Of a stretch of DNA of 64,000 nt, positions 54,557-63,667 are shown one piece after another; position 1 is the first letter of the stretch, and every line of letters starts with the position of its first letter. The stretch covers positions 62,001 through 126,000 of the forward strand of contig NZ_LT629743.1 in the NCBI RefSeq assembly GCF_900105095.1, given 5' to 3'. The notes under the pieces are model-generated. The model was given only the letters and a program-made list of their open reading frames with translations. It made no database searches and had not been told where the DNA came from. The stretch comes from Erythrobacter sp. HL-111. GTDB lineage: Bacteria > Pseudomonadota > Alphaproteobacteria > Sphingomonadales > Sphingomonadaceae. A program made the translations under genes and the position numbers.

Positions 54557-56914
54557 GTGAGCGAACAGGCCCCCACTCCAGCGCAGCCCGACCAGCCGGG
54601 ATTGACCGCCCTTGCCGTGCTCGGCCTGACCGATCGCGGCGGAGCGGATTGGGCGCGCCTGCGGGAGATGCAGTATTCCGCGCTGGCCGGGCTGACCTTC
54701 GTGAAGTCCTATGCCCACGCGCTGTTCGCGGTGCTCGTCGCGACGATCTACCGCGACGCGGTGCCCATGGTCGCGCTCGCGCTGTGGATGGCGGCACTGG
54801 CGGCGGTGCACGTGCGCGGGGCGAAGTTCGACCGCTCGCTTGGCGAGGTCGGGCATCGCAAGATCACGGTGCGCGATTTCAACCGGCAGACGCTCACCCC
54901 GGCGCTTTCGGGGCTGCTCTGGGCGGGCGCGGTGCTCGGCTTCGGTCCGATGGGCACGCCGGGCGATTTCGGCGCGCTGCTCTACATCCTCGCGATCCTC
55001 ATCACCGCCGGCATGTTCTTCAACACCGCCGCACCGTTCGGCGTCGTCGTCTTCGCGGTGATCGTCGGGACGGGCACGGCGCTGGCGCTGGCGCTGGAGG
55101 GCGAATTCGTGACGATGATCGTCTCGATCGTCTTCGCCATCGTCTCGATCGTCGGCGCGGTCGAGACCGGACGCCGCTTCCTTGCCGCACGGCTCGCCGA
55201 GACGGCGATCGCGGAAAAGGAGGAAGTCGTCTCGCTCCTGCTGCGCGAATTCGAGGAGAACGAGGCCGACTGGCTGTGGGAGGTCGATACCGCCCGCCGC
55301 CTGCGCTCGGTTTCCCCGCGTTTCGCCTTCGCGCTCGGCGCCTCGCAGGCGGCGGTGACGGGCCGACCGCTGCTCGAACTCGTCAGCGGCGCGGGCTGGG
55401 GCGAGGAACGCTATCCCGAAAGCCTCCACGAACTCGCCGACAAGCTCAAGAACCGGGAGAATTTCTCGAACCTCCTGGTCGAGGTGACGATCCACGGGGA
55501 AAAGCGCTGGTGGGAATTGTCGGGCACGCCCCTGCGCGACGAGCGCGGCCGCTTCGACGGGTTCCGCGGGGTCGGCTCGGACGTCACCGAGCAGCGCGAG
55601 TCGTCGGAAAAGATCGCCTATCTCGCGCGCTTCGACACGCTCACCCAGCTGCCCAACCGGCTCCAGCTGACCGAGGCGCTGGGCGATGCGCTGCGCTATG
55701 CCGAGAAATGGCGCTCGAGCTGCGCGCTGCTGATGGTCGATCTCGACCGTTTCAAGGCGGTGAACGATTCGCTCGGCCACATGACCGGCGACAAGCTGCT
55801 CGCGCAGGTGTCCGCCCGGCTCCAGGCGCTGATGGACCAGGACCTCTTGGTCGGCCGGCTCGGCGGGGACGAATTCGCGATCGTGATCCGCGATGCGAGC
55901 GACCGCGAACGCGTCCCCGCGGTCGCGAGGCGCGTGATCGAGACGCTTTCCGAACCCTACCAGGTCGAACAGCACACGCTCTATGTCGGCGCCAGCGTCG
56001 GTTCGGCGATCGGCCCGCGCGACGGCAGGACGGTCGAGGAACTGATGCGCAATGCCGACCTCGCGCTCTATCAGGCGAAGGACATCGGCGGGGGCGAGCA
56101 TTGCCGGTTCGAGCCGGTCCTCCACGCCTCGGCCGAGGAACGCCGCCAGCTCGAGGTTTCCCTGCGCAAGGCGCTCGGCCTCGAGGAATTCTTGCTGCAT
56201 TACCAGCCGGTGGTCGATGCGCGCAGCGAGCGGGTCGTCAGTTTCGAGGCGCTGGTGCGCTGGCATTCCTCCGAACACGGCTTCGTCAGCCCGGGCAAGT
56301 TCATCCCGCTCGCCGAGGACACCCGCCTGATCGTGCCGATCGGCAAGTGGGTGCTGCGAAAGGCGTGCATGGAGGCGCGCGAATGGCCCGAGGAGGTCAA
56401 GGTCAACGTCAACGTCTCGCCCGAACAATTGCTCGAACCCGATTTCCACCAGGACGTGGTCGATGCCCTCGCCGCGAGCGGGCTGCGGCCCGAACGGCTC
56501 GAGGTCGAGGTGACCGAAAGCATCTTCCTGCGCGATGCGAGCGTCGCGCGCAACGCGCTCGAACAGGTCATGGCGCTGGGCTGTTCGGTCGCGCTTGACG
56601 ATTTCGGGACCGGCTATTCCTCCCTCGGATACCTCAGGAAACTGCGCTTCTCGACGATCAAGGTCGACCGCAGCTTCGTCCAGGGCGCGGCGCAGGGCAA
56701 TAATGAAAGCCTCGCGATCATCAACGCCGTGGTGGCGATGGCGAAGAGCCTCGACATGACCACCACGGCCGAAGGGGTCGAGAACGGCGAGGAGGCGGCG
56801 CTGATCCGCAACCTGGGCTGCGACAAGATCCAGGGCTTCTATTTCGGCCGCCCGATGTCGAACGAGGAAGCGCGTCGCCTGTTCAGGACGCAGCGCCGCC
56901 GCCTGAGCGCCTGA
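54557..56914 (+). CDS. membrane-bound PAS-GGDEF-EAL cyclic-di-GMP protein
   Basis: 785 residues. Several N-terminal helices (about 40-195) precede a linker and PAS-like region (about 240-350), then a GGDEF domain with intact GGDEF at 436-440, and an EAL domain with E564-A-L, NVNVSPEQLL, EVTESIF, DDFGTGYSSLGYL, KVDRSFV and TAEGVE. Both active sites look complete, so synthase and phosphodiesterase activity are both possible. The inhibitory RxxD site before GGDEF is missing. Start is GTG 54557. Likely controls motility versus surface life; the signal sensed by the membrane part is unknown. Confidence 0.92.
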   Translation: MSEQAPTPAQPDQPGLTALAVLGLTDRGGADWARLREMQYSALAGLTFVKSYAHALFAVLVATIYRDAVPMVALALWMAALAAVHVRGAKFDRSLGEVGHRKITVRDFNRQTLTPALSGLLWAGAVLGFGPMGTPGDFGALLYILAILITAGMFFNTAAPFGVVVFAVIVGTGTALALALEGEFVTMIVSIVFAIVSIVGAVETGRRFLAARLAETAIAEKEEVVSLLLREFEENEADWLWEVDTARRLRSVSPRFAFALGASQAAVTGRPLLELVSGAGWGEERYPESLHELADKLKNRENFSNLLVEVTIHGEKRWWELSGTPLRDERGRFDGFRGVGSDVTEQRESSEKIAYLARFDTLTQLPNRLQLTEALGDALRYAEKWRSSCALLMVDLDRFKAVNDSLGHMTGDKLLAQVSARLQALMDQDLLVGRLGGDEFAIVIRDASDRERVPAVARRVIETLSEPYQVEQHTLYVGASVGSAIGPRDGRTVEELMRNADLALYQAKDIGGGEHCRFEPVLHASAEERRQLEVSLRKALGLEEFLLHYQPVVDARSERVVSFEALVRWHSSEHGFVSPGKFIPLAEDTRLIVPIGKWVLRKACMEAREWPEEVKVNVNVSPEQLLEPDFHQDVVDALAASGLRPERLEVEVTESIFLRDASVARNALEQVMALGCSVALDDFGTGYSSLGYLRKLRFSTIKVDRSFVQGAAQGNNESLAIINAVVAMAKSLDMTTTAEGVENGEEAALIRNLGCDKIQGFYFGRPMSNEEARRLFRTQRRRLSA

Positions 56915-56925
56915 ACCGGGCCGGT

Positions 56926-57615
56926 TCAGGCGGAGGCGAGCGCGCCGATCAGCCCTTCGAACAGGCGCCGCCCGTCGGTCCCGCCGAGCGAGGGATGGCT
57001 GGCCGGTTCGATCGCGCGTTCGGGATGCGGCATCATGCCGAGCACGCGGCCGTTTTCGCTCAGCACCCCGGCGATGTCGCGGCGCGAGCCGTTGCAGGTC
57101 TCTTCGTAGCGGAAGGCGACGCGGCCCTCGCCCTCGAGCCGGTCGAGCGTCGTCTCGTCGGCGAAATAATTGCCGTCGTGATGGGCGACGGGGATGCGGA
57201 TCCTCTCGCCCTGCCTGAACGCGCCGGTGAAGAGGCTCTGCGCGTTGTCGACCCGGAGCGGCACGGTGCGGCAGATGAAGGTCTGGTTCGCGTTCCGCAT
57301 CAGCGCGCCGGGCAGCAGGCCCGCCTCGGTCAGGACCTGAAACCCGTTGCACACGCCGAGCACCGGCACGCCGCGCCCGGCCGCCTCGACCACCGCGCGC
57401 AGGATCGGGCTCTTCGCCGCCATCGCGCCCGAACGCAGGTAGTCGCCATAGGAAAAGCCGCCCGGCAGCGCGATCAGGTCGAGCCGGTCGGGCAGGCTGG
57501 CATCGCCGTGCCAGATGCGGATCGCCGGTTCGCCCGATACCTTTTCGAGCGCAACGGCCATGTCCCGGTCGCAGTTCGAGCCGGGAAAGGTGACGACCCC
57601 CGCGCGAAAGCCCAT
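56926..57615 (-). CDS. purQ: phosphoribosylformylglycinamidine synthase subunit PurQ
   Basis: 229 residues. Glutaminase subunit of FGAM synthase; releases ammonia for step four of purine synthesis. The start [19 protein letters not shown]; nucleophile Cys in [11 protein letters not shown]; His-Glu in [10 protein letters not shown]. It overlaps the purS stop by one base (TGATG). Works with PurS and PurL; purL is not in the window. Confidence 0.95.
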   Translation of the reverse strand: MGFRAGVVTFPGSNCDRDMAVALEKVSGEPAIRIWHGDASLPDRLDLIALPGGFSYGDYLRSGAMAAKSPILRAVVEAAGRGVPVLGVCNGFQVLTEAGLLPGALMRNANQTFICRTVPLRVDNAQSLFTGAFRQGERIRIPVAHHDGNYFADETTLDRLEGEGRVAFRYEETCNGSRRDIAGVLSENGRVLGMMPHPERAIEPASHPSLGGTDGRRLFEGLIGALASA

Positions 57616-57860
57616 CAGCCGCGCTCCCCTTCGACCCGTTCGATGGCGTAGTCCTCGATCACCATGTTGGCGAGCAGCTGTTCGCACATCCTCGCCAGCG
57701 TCTCGTCGGAAGTGTCCTCGGCAACCTCCAGTTCGATCATCCGGCCCACCCGCACGTCCTCGATGCCCGCAAAGCCGAGCCCGTCGAGCGCGTGATGCAC
57801 CGCGCGGCCCTGCGGGTCGAGCACGCCGGGCTTGAGACGGACGAGGATGCGGACTTTCAT
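57615..57860 (-). CDS. purS: phosphoribosylformylglycinamidine synthase subunit PurS
   Basis: 81 residues. Small bridging subunit of the PurSQL complex: [36 protein letters not shown] and [18 protein letters not shown] are canonical. First gene of the purSQ pair. A 250-base spacer with a probable small RNA lies upstream on the other strand. Confidence 0.94.
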   Translation of the reverse strand: MKVRILVRLKPGVLDPQGRAVHHALDGLGFAGIEDVRVGRMIELEVAEDTSDETLARMCEQLLANMVIEDYAIERVEGERG

Positions 57861-57960
57861 GGGACTGTTCCTGCGGCTGGAGTGGGTTGCGGCGCCCTAT
57901 AGCGGGGCCGGACGCCAAGGGGGAGGGGTTTCCTCAAGGCCTTCGTGGACGATCCGCGGG

Positions 57961-58080
57961 TGGTTGGCGTTTCCTTCGGGGTCGATTACCAAGGCGTCAC
58001 AACCAGAGACGCCGGGGCAATCGCAACCCGGAACTGTGACAGAATGGGGCCGGCGAGAGGCGACTCGCCGGCCCTTTTTT
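57961..58080 (+). ncRNA. candidate structured small RNA upstream of purS
   Basis: No protein gene runs along the plus strand here, yet a strong intrinsic terminator (58047-58080) faces that way. Upstream of it the sequence folds well: TTGG/CCAA (57964-57967, 57989-57992) closing a CC-UUCG-GG tetraloop hairpin, GGCGTC/GACGCC (57993-57998, 58008-58013), GTCACA/TGTGAC (57996-58001, 58035-58040) and CCGGG/CCCGG (58012-58016, 58027-58031). Some pairs exclude each other. The 5' end is unknown; transcription might begin anywhere from about 57900. I recognise no known RNA family. It could also be a leader of an antisense transcript. Confidence 0.5.
58047..58080 (+). terminator. strong intrinsic terminator facing an apparently gene-free strand
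   Basis: Perfect 11-bp stem GGGCCGGCGAG / CTCGCCGGCCC with a six-base loop, followed by six T. On the minus strand there is no T-run after the stem, so it does not serve the M16 protease gene in the classical way. Confidence 0.85.
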
Positions 58081-58110
58081 GTGCTTGCACGTCAGCGCGC
58101 CCACGGCGCC

Positions 58111-60984
58111 TCAGCAGTCTGCCTCTGCGGTGCAGGCGGCTTTCGGCAGGACGAGCACCTCGAGCGCCTCTTCGGGGTCGAGCCAGCGCCGGGCGGTCGC
58201 GGCGATGTCCTCGAGGCCGATCGCGTCCAGGCGCCCGGGAACGGCAAGCCAGCGGTCGATCCGCTCGGGCTCGCTCTGCGCCCGGGCGACGAGGCCCATC
58301 CAGCCCCCGAGGTTCTTGAGCGCGTTCTGGTAATCCTCGAGCAGCGGCCGCTTCGCCCGTTCGAGCGTGTCCGCATCCACCGCCCCGGCGCGGAAATCCT
58401 CGACCAGCCCGCGGATCGCGTCGCGCGCCGCATCGACCGCCGCCACGTCGAGCGCGGCCTGGACCTGGAACGTGCCGTAACCCTCGTAGGTCCGGCTCGG
58501 CGAGGAGTTGGCCCCCGGCGAATAGGCCTGGCCGAGCTTTTCGCGCAGGCGCTCGGTCAGTTCGACCTGCACCGCCCGGGCGAGGACGGCGAGGCGCAGG
58601 CTTTCTCCGTGGTCCGAATCGTCGGTCGTCGGCCAGGTCAGCCGCAGCAGCGCCTGGTCCGGCTCGCCCGCATGGGTGAGGACGCGCGGGGAACGATCGG
58701 CGGTGAAGCTGCGCCGGCGCGCCTCGGGCCGCTCGCGGAACTCGGCCTCGCGCGGGGGGAGTGCGCCGAACGTCGTCGCGACCGCCGCGATCGCCGCGTC
58801 CTCGTCGATATCGCCGACCACCGCGACCTCGATCGCGCCCTTGGCGAAGCGGTCCTCGACCACTTCGCGCAGGGCGGCGAAATCCCTGGCGAGATAGGCC
58901 TCTTCGGATTGCAGGGTGAAGCGCGGATCGCCGTCCGACAGGAGCCCGCCCAGCGCGGCGCCCAGCGCGCGCGCCGGGGTGGCGTCGAGATTGGCGAAAT
59001 AGTCCTCGATCGAACGCGCATAGCGCTCCTCGCCCTCCGGACGGTAGCCCGGATCGGTCAGCAGCGCCGCGGAGAGCCGCAATTGCAGCGCGAGATCGCG
59101 CGGCGTCGTCGCGGCGGACATGGCGAACCTGTCGGCCCCCGACGACATGCCGAAGCTGACGGTGCGCCCGGCCAGGATCGTCGCGAGTTCGTCCTCGCTG
59201 TGCGCGCCGAGCCCGCCCCCGGCGAGCGCGGAAATCATTGCGGTGGCGAGCGGATCATCCTTCGTCTCGAGCAATTGCCCGCCATCCACCGCGACGAAGA
59301 CCTGCAGCCGGTCCTCGCGGATGTCGGTGCGCTTGAGATTGAGCCGCACGCCGTTCTCGAAGGTGACGAGGCGGATACCGAGCCGTTCGTCCACCTGGTC
59401 CTCCGCGACCGTGCCCGGCTCGCCGAAATCGCCGTAGGCGAACTCGGCCGCGGCCGCCTCGTTCGGCGGCGCGACGGGAAGCGCCATCGCCTCGGTGAAC
59501 GCCGCGCGCAACGCCGCCTCGCCGCCTTCGGGGGCGCTGCGGCCCTCGAAGCGGATCAGCGGCTCTTTCAGCGGGATGGCATCCTCGCGCAGCGCCGCGT
59601 GGACGGCCTCGGGCGTTATCCGCTCGGCCAGCTCCTCGAAAAAGCCCAGGGCAAAGGCGGGATCGGTCGGGATCACCTCCTCGTCCACCAGGCGCAGCGC
59701 CGCGTTCGCGAAGGCGGCGTGGGTGCGCGAAGCGGCGGCAGCGACGAGGTTCCCGAGCCCCGTGCGCCGGCCCGCGACCTGTTCGTCGAGCTCGGCCTGG
59801 GTGAAGCCGTATTCGAGCGCCTCGTTCACCGTCTGCACCGCCGCCAGCATCCCGCCGCGCCATTCGCCGTCCGGCGTGTTCACGCTGAGCCGGGTGATGC
59901 GCGCATCCTCGAACAGGTCGCCCGAGCCGAACCGTGCCGAGCTGAAGGGCGCATCCGCCCCGCGGGCGAGCGCGGCGAGGCGGCGGTTGACGATGGCATA
60001 GCCGATCGAGCGCAGCGTGCTGCGTTCGCGCGCGGCCAGCGTGTCGGGTTCGTCCCGGTAGGGCGCGAGGCGGGTGAGGGTGATGCTTTCGGAAAGCGCC
60101 GGATCGAGATGGATGCGGGTTTCGCCCTTGCGGGTGACATCGATCGGCCCGGAGACGGGCTCTTCCGGGGCCGGGCCGCCGTCCCAGTCGGCGAACAGCG
60201 CGCGGATCTTTTCCTCCATCACGTTCACCGGATAGTCGCCGACGACGACCAGCACGGTGTTCGCGGGCACATAGGTGCGTTCGTAGAGCGCGCGGATCGC
60301 CGCCGCGTCGGCGCGTTCGAGCACGTCGAGCGTGCCGATCGGCAGTCGCGCTCCATAGCGCGCGCCCGGTGCGAGGAAGTCCACCTCGTCGCGGTAGGCA
60401 TCGAGCGCGTAGCCCGCCCGGTCGCGCCGCTCGGCAAGGATCACGCCGCGCTCGCGCTCGACCGCGTCGGGATCGATGGTGAGCTCGCTCGCGGTCTCGC
60501 GCATCAGCATCAGCGCGGTGTCGAGCAGGTCCGGATCATTGCGCGGCAGGTTGAGCATGTAGGTGATCGCCTCGTATCCGGTCGAGGCATTGGTGTCCGC
60601 GCCGAAGGCGAGCCCTTCGCGTTCCAGCAGCTTGATCATCTCCCCCTCGGGCACCCGGCGCGAGCCGTTGAAGGCCATGTGTTCGAGGTAGTGCGACAGC
60701 CCGCGCTCCTCCTCGCGCTCCTCGAGCGAGCCCGAACCGATCCGCATCCGCACCAGCGCCGTGCCCTCGGGCGTGGCGTTCTCGCGCAGGATGTAGCGCA
60801 TCCCGTTGGGCAGCGTGCCTAAGACATAGCCGGGTTCGAGCGGCACGTCGCTCGCCTCGAACGGCCATTGCGGCGGCGGCGGGGGAGTATCGCTCGCGGG
60901 GTCCTGCGCCTGGAGCGGGGCGAAAACGATCGGAAGAAGCGCGAGGCAGAGCCCCGCAACGAAAAGTCGCAGTGTCGCAATCAT
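58111..60984 (-). CDS. M16 family zinc metallopeptidase, exported
   Basis: 957 residues, two M16 halves (pitrilysin/PqqL-like). Signal peptide MIATLRLFVAGLCLALLPIV with cleavage near QAQ. Zinc motif H98-YLE101-H102 inside GLSHYLEHMAFNGS, with the distal Glu178 in VERERGVILAE, 76 residues later as in the family. The second half lacks a zinc motif and is the usual inactive partner. Start at 60984; upstream codons have no family match. Periplasmic peptide degradation is likely. Confidence 0.9.
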   Translation of the reverse strand: MIATLRLFVAGLCLALLPIVFAPLQAQDPASDTPPPPPQWPFEASDVPLEPGYVLGTLPNGMRYILRENATPEGTALVRMRIGSGSLEEREEERGLSHYLEHMAFNGSRRVPEGEMIKLLEREGLAFGADTNASTGYEAITYMLNLPRNDPDLLDTALMLMRETASELTIDPDAVERERGVILAERRDRAGYALDAYRDEVDFLAPGARYGARLPIGTLDVLERADAAAIRALYERTYVPANTVLVVVGDYPVNVMEEKIRALFADWDGGPAPEEPVSGPIDVTRKGETRIHLDPALSESITLTRLAPYRDEPDTLAARERSTLRSIGYAIVNRRLAALARGADAPFSSARFGSGDLFEDARITRLSVNTPDGEWRGGMLAAVQTVNEALEYGFTQAELDEQVAGRRTGLGNLVAAAASRTHAAFANAALRLVDEEVIPTDPAFALGFFEELAERITPEAVHAALREDAIPLKEPLIRFEGRSAPEGGEAALRAAFTEAMALPVAPPNEAAAAEFAYGDFGEPGTVAEDQVDERLGIRLVTFENGVRLNLKRTDIREDRLQVFVAVDGGQLLETKDDPLATAMISALAGGGLGAHSEDELATILAGRTVSFGMSSGADRFAMSAATTPRDLALQLRLSAALLTDPGYRPEGEERYARSIEDYFANLDATPARALGAALGGLLSDGDPRFTLQSEEAYLARDFAALREVVEDRFAKGAIEVAVVGDIDEDAAIAAVATTFGALPPREAEFRERPEARRRSFTADRSPRVLTHAGEPDQALLRLTWPTTDDSDHGESLRLAVLARAVQVELTERLREKLGQAYSPGANSSPSRTYEGYGTFQVQAALDVAAVDAARDAIRGLVEDFRAGAVDADTLERAKRPLLEDYQNALKNLGGWMGLVARAQSEPERIDRWLAVPGRLDAIGLEDIAATARRWLDPEEALEVLVLPKAACTAEADC

Positions 60985-61151
60985 GTGCAGTCGTGTACGC
61001 CCCGAAAATGTCGTGTTCGCATGGCAGCCTAGCTGCCCCCGCCGCTTTGTCATACCCGTGCGCGGGCGTTGTCCGCGAGGGAAGCACGGCGGCGAGATCC
61101 TGCCGCTAAAGGAGCGGCTGGCCTGGCAGGCCCTTGCCGCAAGCGGCTTGA

Positions 61152-61335
61152 CTGCCCGCTGAACGGGCAGCGCTTGCCCTCGTGCAGGGGCCCGTTTTTC
61201 AGGCAGGAACGAAAACCTGTGCAGGGCGCGCGCTAGGCGCGGGTGTCATCGCCCGCGGCGCTGCCCGAAGCACGGGCAGGGGCCGATGGCGTGCAGCGAA
61301 AACGGGCAGGACGCCGCTGCCCGTTTTTCGGGCAG
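61152..61335. repeat. array of CTGCCCG / CGGGCAG inverted repeats
   Basis: Seven copies of one 7-mer or its complement in 184 bases: 61152, 61164, 61261, 61273, 61303, 61317 and 61329. They form hairpins CTGCCCG-CTGAA-CGGGCAG, CTGCCCG-AAGCA-CGGGCAG and AAAACGGGCAG-N7-CTGCCCGTTTT (61299-61327). The last is a bidirectional terminator-like hairpin with T-runs on both strands. A related unit AACGGGCAG ... GGGCCCGTTTTT is at about 61162-61199. REP-like in appearance. Confidence 0.7.
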
Positions 61336-61416
61336 GCGGAGCGGCGCAAGCGGACGGCCACGCGCAATGCGTGGCGGCCCGCCCGCCCTTATGGCAGGCC
61401 GTGCGTCCATGTCTGG

Positions 61417-61444
61417 AAAAAAGCCCCGCGCGGGGGTGCGGGGC
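61417..61444 (-). terminator. purC intrinsic terminator
   Basis: On the minus strand GCCCCGC-N8-GCGGGGC is followed by TTTTTTCC, starting two bases after the purC stop codon. Typical terminator. Confidence 0.85.
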
Positions 61445-61446
61445 GG

Positions 61447-62244
61447 CTATTTCTTGGGCGGGGTCCGCATCCGCGAGCGGTGGGTCGAAAGGTCGAGCAC
61501 CTCGCCCGGCCCGTTCTCCTCTCCCGCGAGCAGGCCGAGCCGGCGAGCGACCTCGCGATAGGCCTGTTCCTCGCCGCCGAGGTCGCGGCGGAAGCGGTCC
61601 TTGTCGAGCTTCTCGCCGCTCGTCATGTCCCACAGCCGGCAGCTGTCGGGGCTGATCTCGTCGGCGAGTATCACGCGGCTGAAATCGCCGTCGTAGAGCC
61701 GTCCGAACTCCATCTTGAAATCGACGAGGCGGATGTCGATCGCCGCGAACATCCCACACAGGAAATCGTTGATCCGAATCGCCATCGAGGAAATGTCGTG
61801 CATCTCCTCGTTGCTGGCCCAGTTGAAACAGGCGATGTGCTCTTCGGCGACCAGCGGATCGCCCAGCGCATCGTCCTTGTAGTAATATTCGATCAGCGTG
61901 TGCGGGAGGGGTTCGCCTTCCTCGATGCCGAGGCGCTTCGAGATGGACCCCGCCGCGACGTTCCTGACCACGACTTCGATCGGAATTATCTCGACCTGCC
62001 GGATCAGCTGTTCGCGCATGTTCAGCCGGCGGATGAAATGTGTCGGGATGCCGATATGGGCGAGGCGGGTGAAGACGTGTTCGCTGATGCGGTTGTTGAT
62101 CACGCCCTTGCCGTTGATCGTGCCCTTCTTTTCCGCGTTGAAGGCGGTCGCATCGTCCTTGAAATACTGGATCAGCGTGCCGGGCTCTGGCCCCTCGTAG
62201 AGGATCTTGGCCTTGCCTTCGTAAATCTTGGTGCGGCGGGACAT
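61447..62244 (-). CDS. purC: phosphoribosylaminoimidazolesuccinocarboxamide synthase
   Basis: 265 residues. SAICAR synthetase, step eight of purine synthesis, joins aspartate to CAIR with ATP. Conserved: [13 protein letters not shown] (ATP), [48 protein letters not shown] and [14 protein letters not shown]. Full length for the PurC group that uses this shorter form. The start follows GGCGGGAC-type purines. A tRNA lies immediately upstream; transcription ends at the strong terminator after the stop. Confidence 0.95.
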   Translation of the reverse strand: MSRRTKIYEGKAKILYEGPEPGTLIQYFKDDATAFNAEKKGTINGKGVINNRISEHVFTRLAHIGIPTHFIRRLNMREQLIRQVEIIPIEVVVRNVAAGSISKRLGIEEGEPLPHTLIEYYYKDDALGDPLVAEEHIACFNWASNEEMHDISSMAIRINDFLCGMFAAIDIRLVDFKMEFGRLYDGDFSRVILADEISPDSCRLWDMTSGEKLDKDRFRRDLGGEEQAYREVARRLGLLAGEENGPGEVLDLSTHRSRMRTPPKK

Positions 62245-62278
62245 GGCGGCTTTCTGGTGCCTCGCGTCAAGAGGGGAG

Positions 62279-62354
62279 TGGTGCCCAAGGGCGGAATCGA
62301 ACCACCGACACTACGATTTTCAGTCGTATGCTCTACCAACTGAGCTACTTGGGC
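62279..62354 (-). tRNA. tRNA-Phe (GAA)
   Basis: 76 bases including encoded CCA. Acceptor stem GCCCAAG/CTTGGGC, D arm GCTC/GAGC, anticodon stem TACGA/TCGTA with loop CTGAAAA (anticodon GAA), T arm GGTGG/CCGCC with TTCGATT. It lies 35 bases upstream of purC on the same strand. All stems are complete. Confidence 0.97.
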
Positions 62355-62462
62355 TTCCTACTCCGCGGCGACATGACGGATCATGCCGGCGAGCGAACGA
62401 GAGCGGGCCTATGGGACAAGGGGACCGGCTTGGCAAGGGGTATTTCTGCCCCCGGCGATGCC

Positions 62463-62651
62463 TCAGTCCTGCTCGTCCCAGTCGGACTGCGCGAGCTCCT
62501 CGGGGCTGGCCGGGCGGCCGGGTACGGCGTAGCCGTCGCCGAACCAGCGGGCGAGGTCGCGGTCCTTGCAGCGCTGCGAACAGAAGGGGGAGAATTCGGC
62601 CGTGCGCGGCTTCTTGCAGATCGGGCAGGGGCGGTGGGCGGTTCGGGTCAT
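62463..62651 (-). CDS. yacG: DNA gyrase inhibitor YacG
   Basis: 62 residues, zinc-finger protein that binds GyrB in E. coli. MTRTAHRPCPICKKPRTAEF and FCSQRCKDRDLARWFGDGY hold the four Cys ligands (CPIC ... CSQRC). Its start overlaps the stop of the RNase E/G-like gene (ATGA). Length and motifs are standard. Confidence 0.92.
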   Translation of the reverse strand: MTRTAHRPCPICKKPRTAEFSPFCSQRCKDRDLARWFGDGYAVPGRPASPEELAQSDWDEQD

Positions 62652-63667
62652 GCGGTCACGATCTGTGCGCTGGCGGCTTCGAGCGCAAGACCCGGATCGG
62701 TTTCCAGCCGCACCTCGCGCCCCGTCCGGCGGGCGAGTTCGTCCAGCCATCCGGGCTTCAGCTTCGCCTTTAGCGCGGGGTGGACCCGCAGTTCGAGAAC
62801 CCGCCCCGTGCCCGGCGCCCGCCCGGCAACGAACAGGGCATGACGCGCGCACATCCCGGTGCGCGACGTGGCGAAGCGGTGGAGCAGGGAAGGCCCTTCC
62901 AACCGCGCCACCACCTGCACGAAGCCGAAGCCGTTCATCGCGGTCCGTTCGTGCGGCCAGCCCGCGAGCGCTTCGCCCAGCGCCTCGTCGACCGCGCGGC
63001 GGTCGGCCCTTGCCTCGATCGTCGGGAAGTCGATTCCGATATTGCCGCCCAGATCGAACCAGCGCAGGCCCCGCGCGATCGCCGGGATCGCGCGCAGCGC
63101 AAGCTCGCGCGGGGGTACGTCCCCGTCGATGTCGATCACGGTCATGGCCGGCGTGACCGAAAACAGCACCTCGCCCCCGGCAAAGGCGATGCTGCCCGAT
63201 GACGCGGCGTGCCAGACGTCGTCCCAGTCGCTTGCGGGGAACCGGCGGGCGGTCGCGCCGAGCGCGAAGGGGTCCTCGCCGAAACGCTCCGTCGCGGTCC
63301 CGGCAGACGTGTCGGCGAGCGTGCTGCCCACCGCCGTGCAGCGCGCCTGGGCGCGTTTCAGCCGGCCGCGCTCGGCCATCGGCGCGCGGGTGATCGTGAT
63401 GCCGATCCTCGCGCCTTCGGTTGCAGCGGGAGGCAGGTGATCGACGAGCACTTCGCCGCCGGTTTCCAGCACCGCGACACCGCGCCGCGCGCCCGCCCGT
63501 TTCGCAGTCAGCGTCGCAAGCGCGGCCTGGCCCGCCCGCAGTTCGCCCGGCCATGACAGCCTGGCCGCGATGACCCCGCCCCCCCGGCCCACCAGCAGCG
63601 CGCGGGTTTCCCCGATGCCGCGATCGACCAGCCAGCTCGGCGCGAGATCCGCCCCGGGCTCAGGCAA
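62648..63667 (-). CDS. RNase E/G-like protein without S1 domain
   Basis: 339 residues. Keeps the DNase-I-like catalytic region: the Asp in AMTVIDIDGD and the second in WFDLGGNIGIDFPTIE match the metal-binding pair of RNase E/G. The S1 RNA-binding domain expected at the N terminus is absent and the zinc-link Cys pair is not seen, so the protein is a reduced form. The start is likely TTG 63667, overlapping the maf stop. This maf-RNase-yacG order is conserved in alphaproteobacteria. Confidence 0.85.
   Translation of the reverse strand: MPEPGADLAPSWLVDRGIGETRALLVGRGGGVIAARLSWPGELRAGQAALATLTAKRAGARRGVAVLETGGEVLVDHLPPAATEGARIGITITRAPMAERGRLKRAQARCTAVGSTLADTSAGTATERFGEDPFALGATARRFPASDWDDVWHAASSGSIAFAGGEVLFSVTPAMTVIDIDGDVPPRELALRAIPAIARGLRWFDLGGNIGIDFPTIEARADRRAVDEALGEALAGWPHERTAMNGFGFVQVVARLEGPSLLHRFATSRTGMCARHALFVAGRAPGTGRVLELRVHPALKAKLKPGWLDELARRTGREVRLETDPGLALEAASAQIVTA

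Larger units (their letters stand above)
60985..61446. other. 462-base hairpin-rich spacer
   Basis: Between the M16 gene and purC, no protein gene is supported. It is packed with inverted repeats: CCGCT/AGCGG near 61102, GGCCTG/CAGGCC near 61120, GCCGC/GCGGC near 61140, then a set built on CTGCCCG/CGGGCAG (separate entry) and the purC terminator. Promoters of the M16 gene lie at its left end. Confidence 0.7.

Noticed and set aside
58047..58080. Terminator of the M16 protease gene
   Set aside because: On the minus strand the stem is followed by ATTCTG and not a T-run; the T-run exists only on the plus strand.
61152..61335. CRISPR array
   Set aside because: The repeated unit is only 7 bases, palindromic and irregularly spaced, and no cas gene is near. 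No other repeat-spacer pattern was seen in the window.
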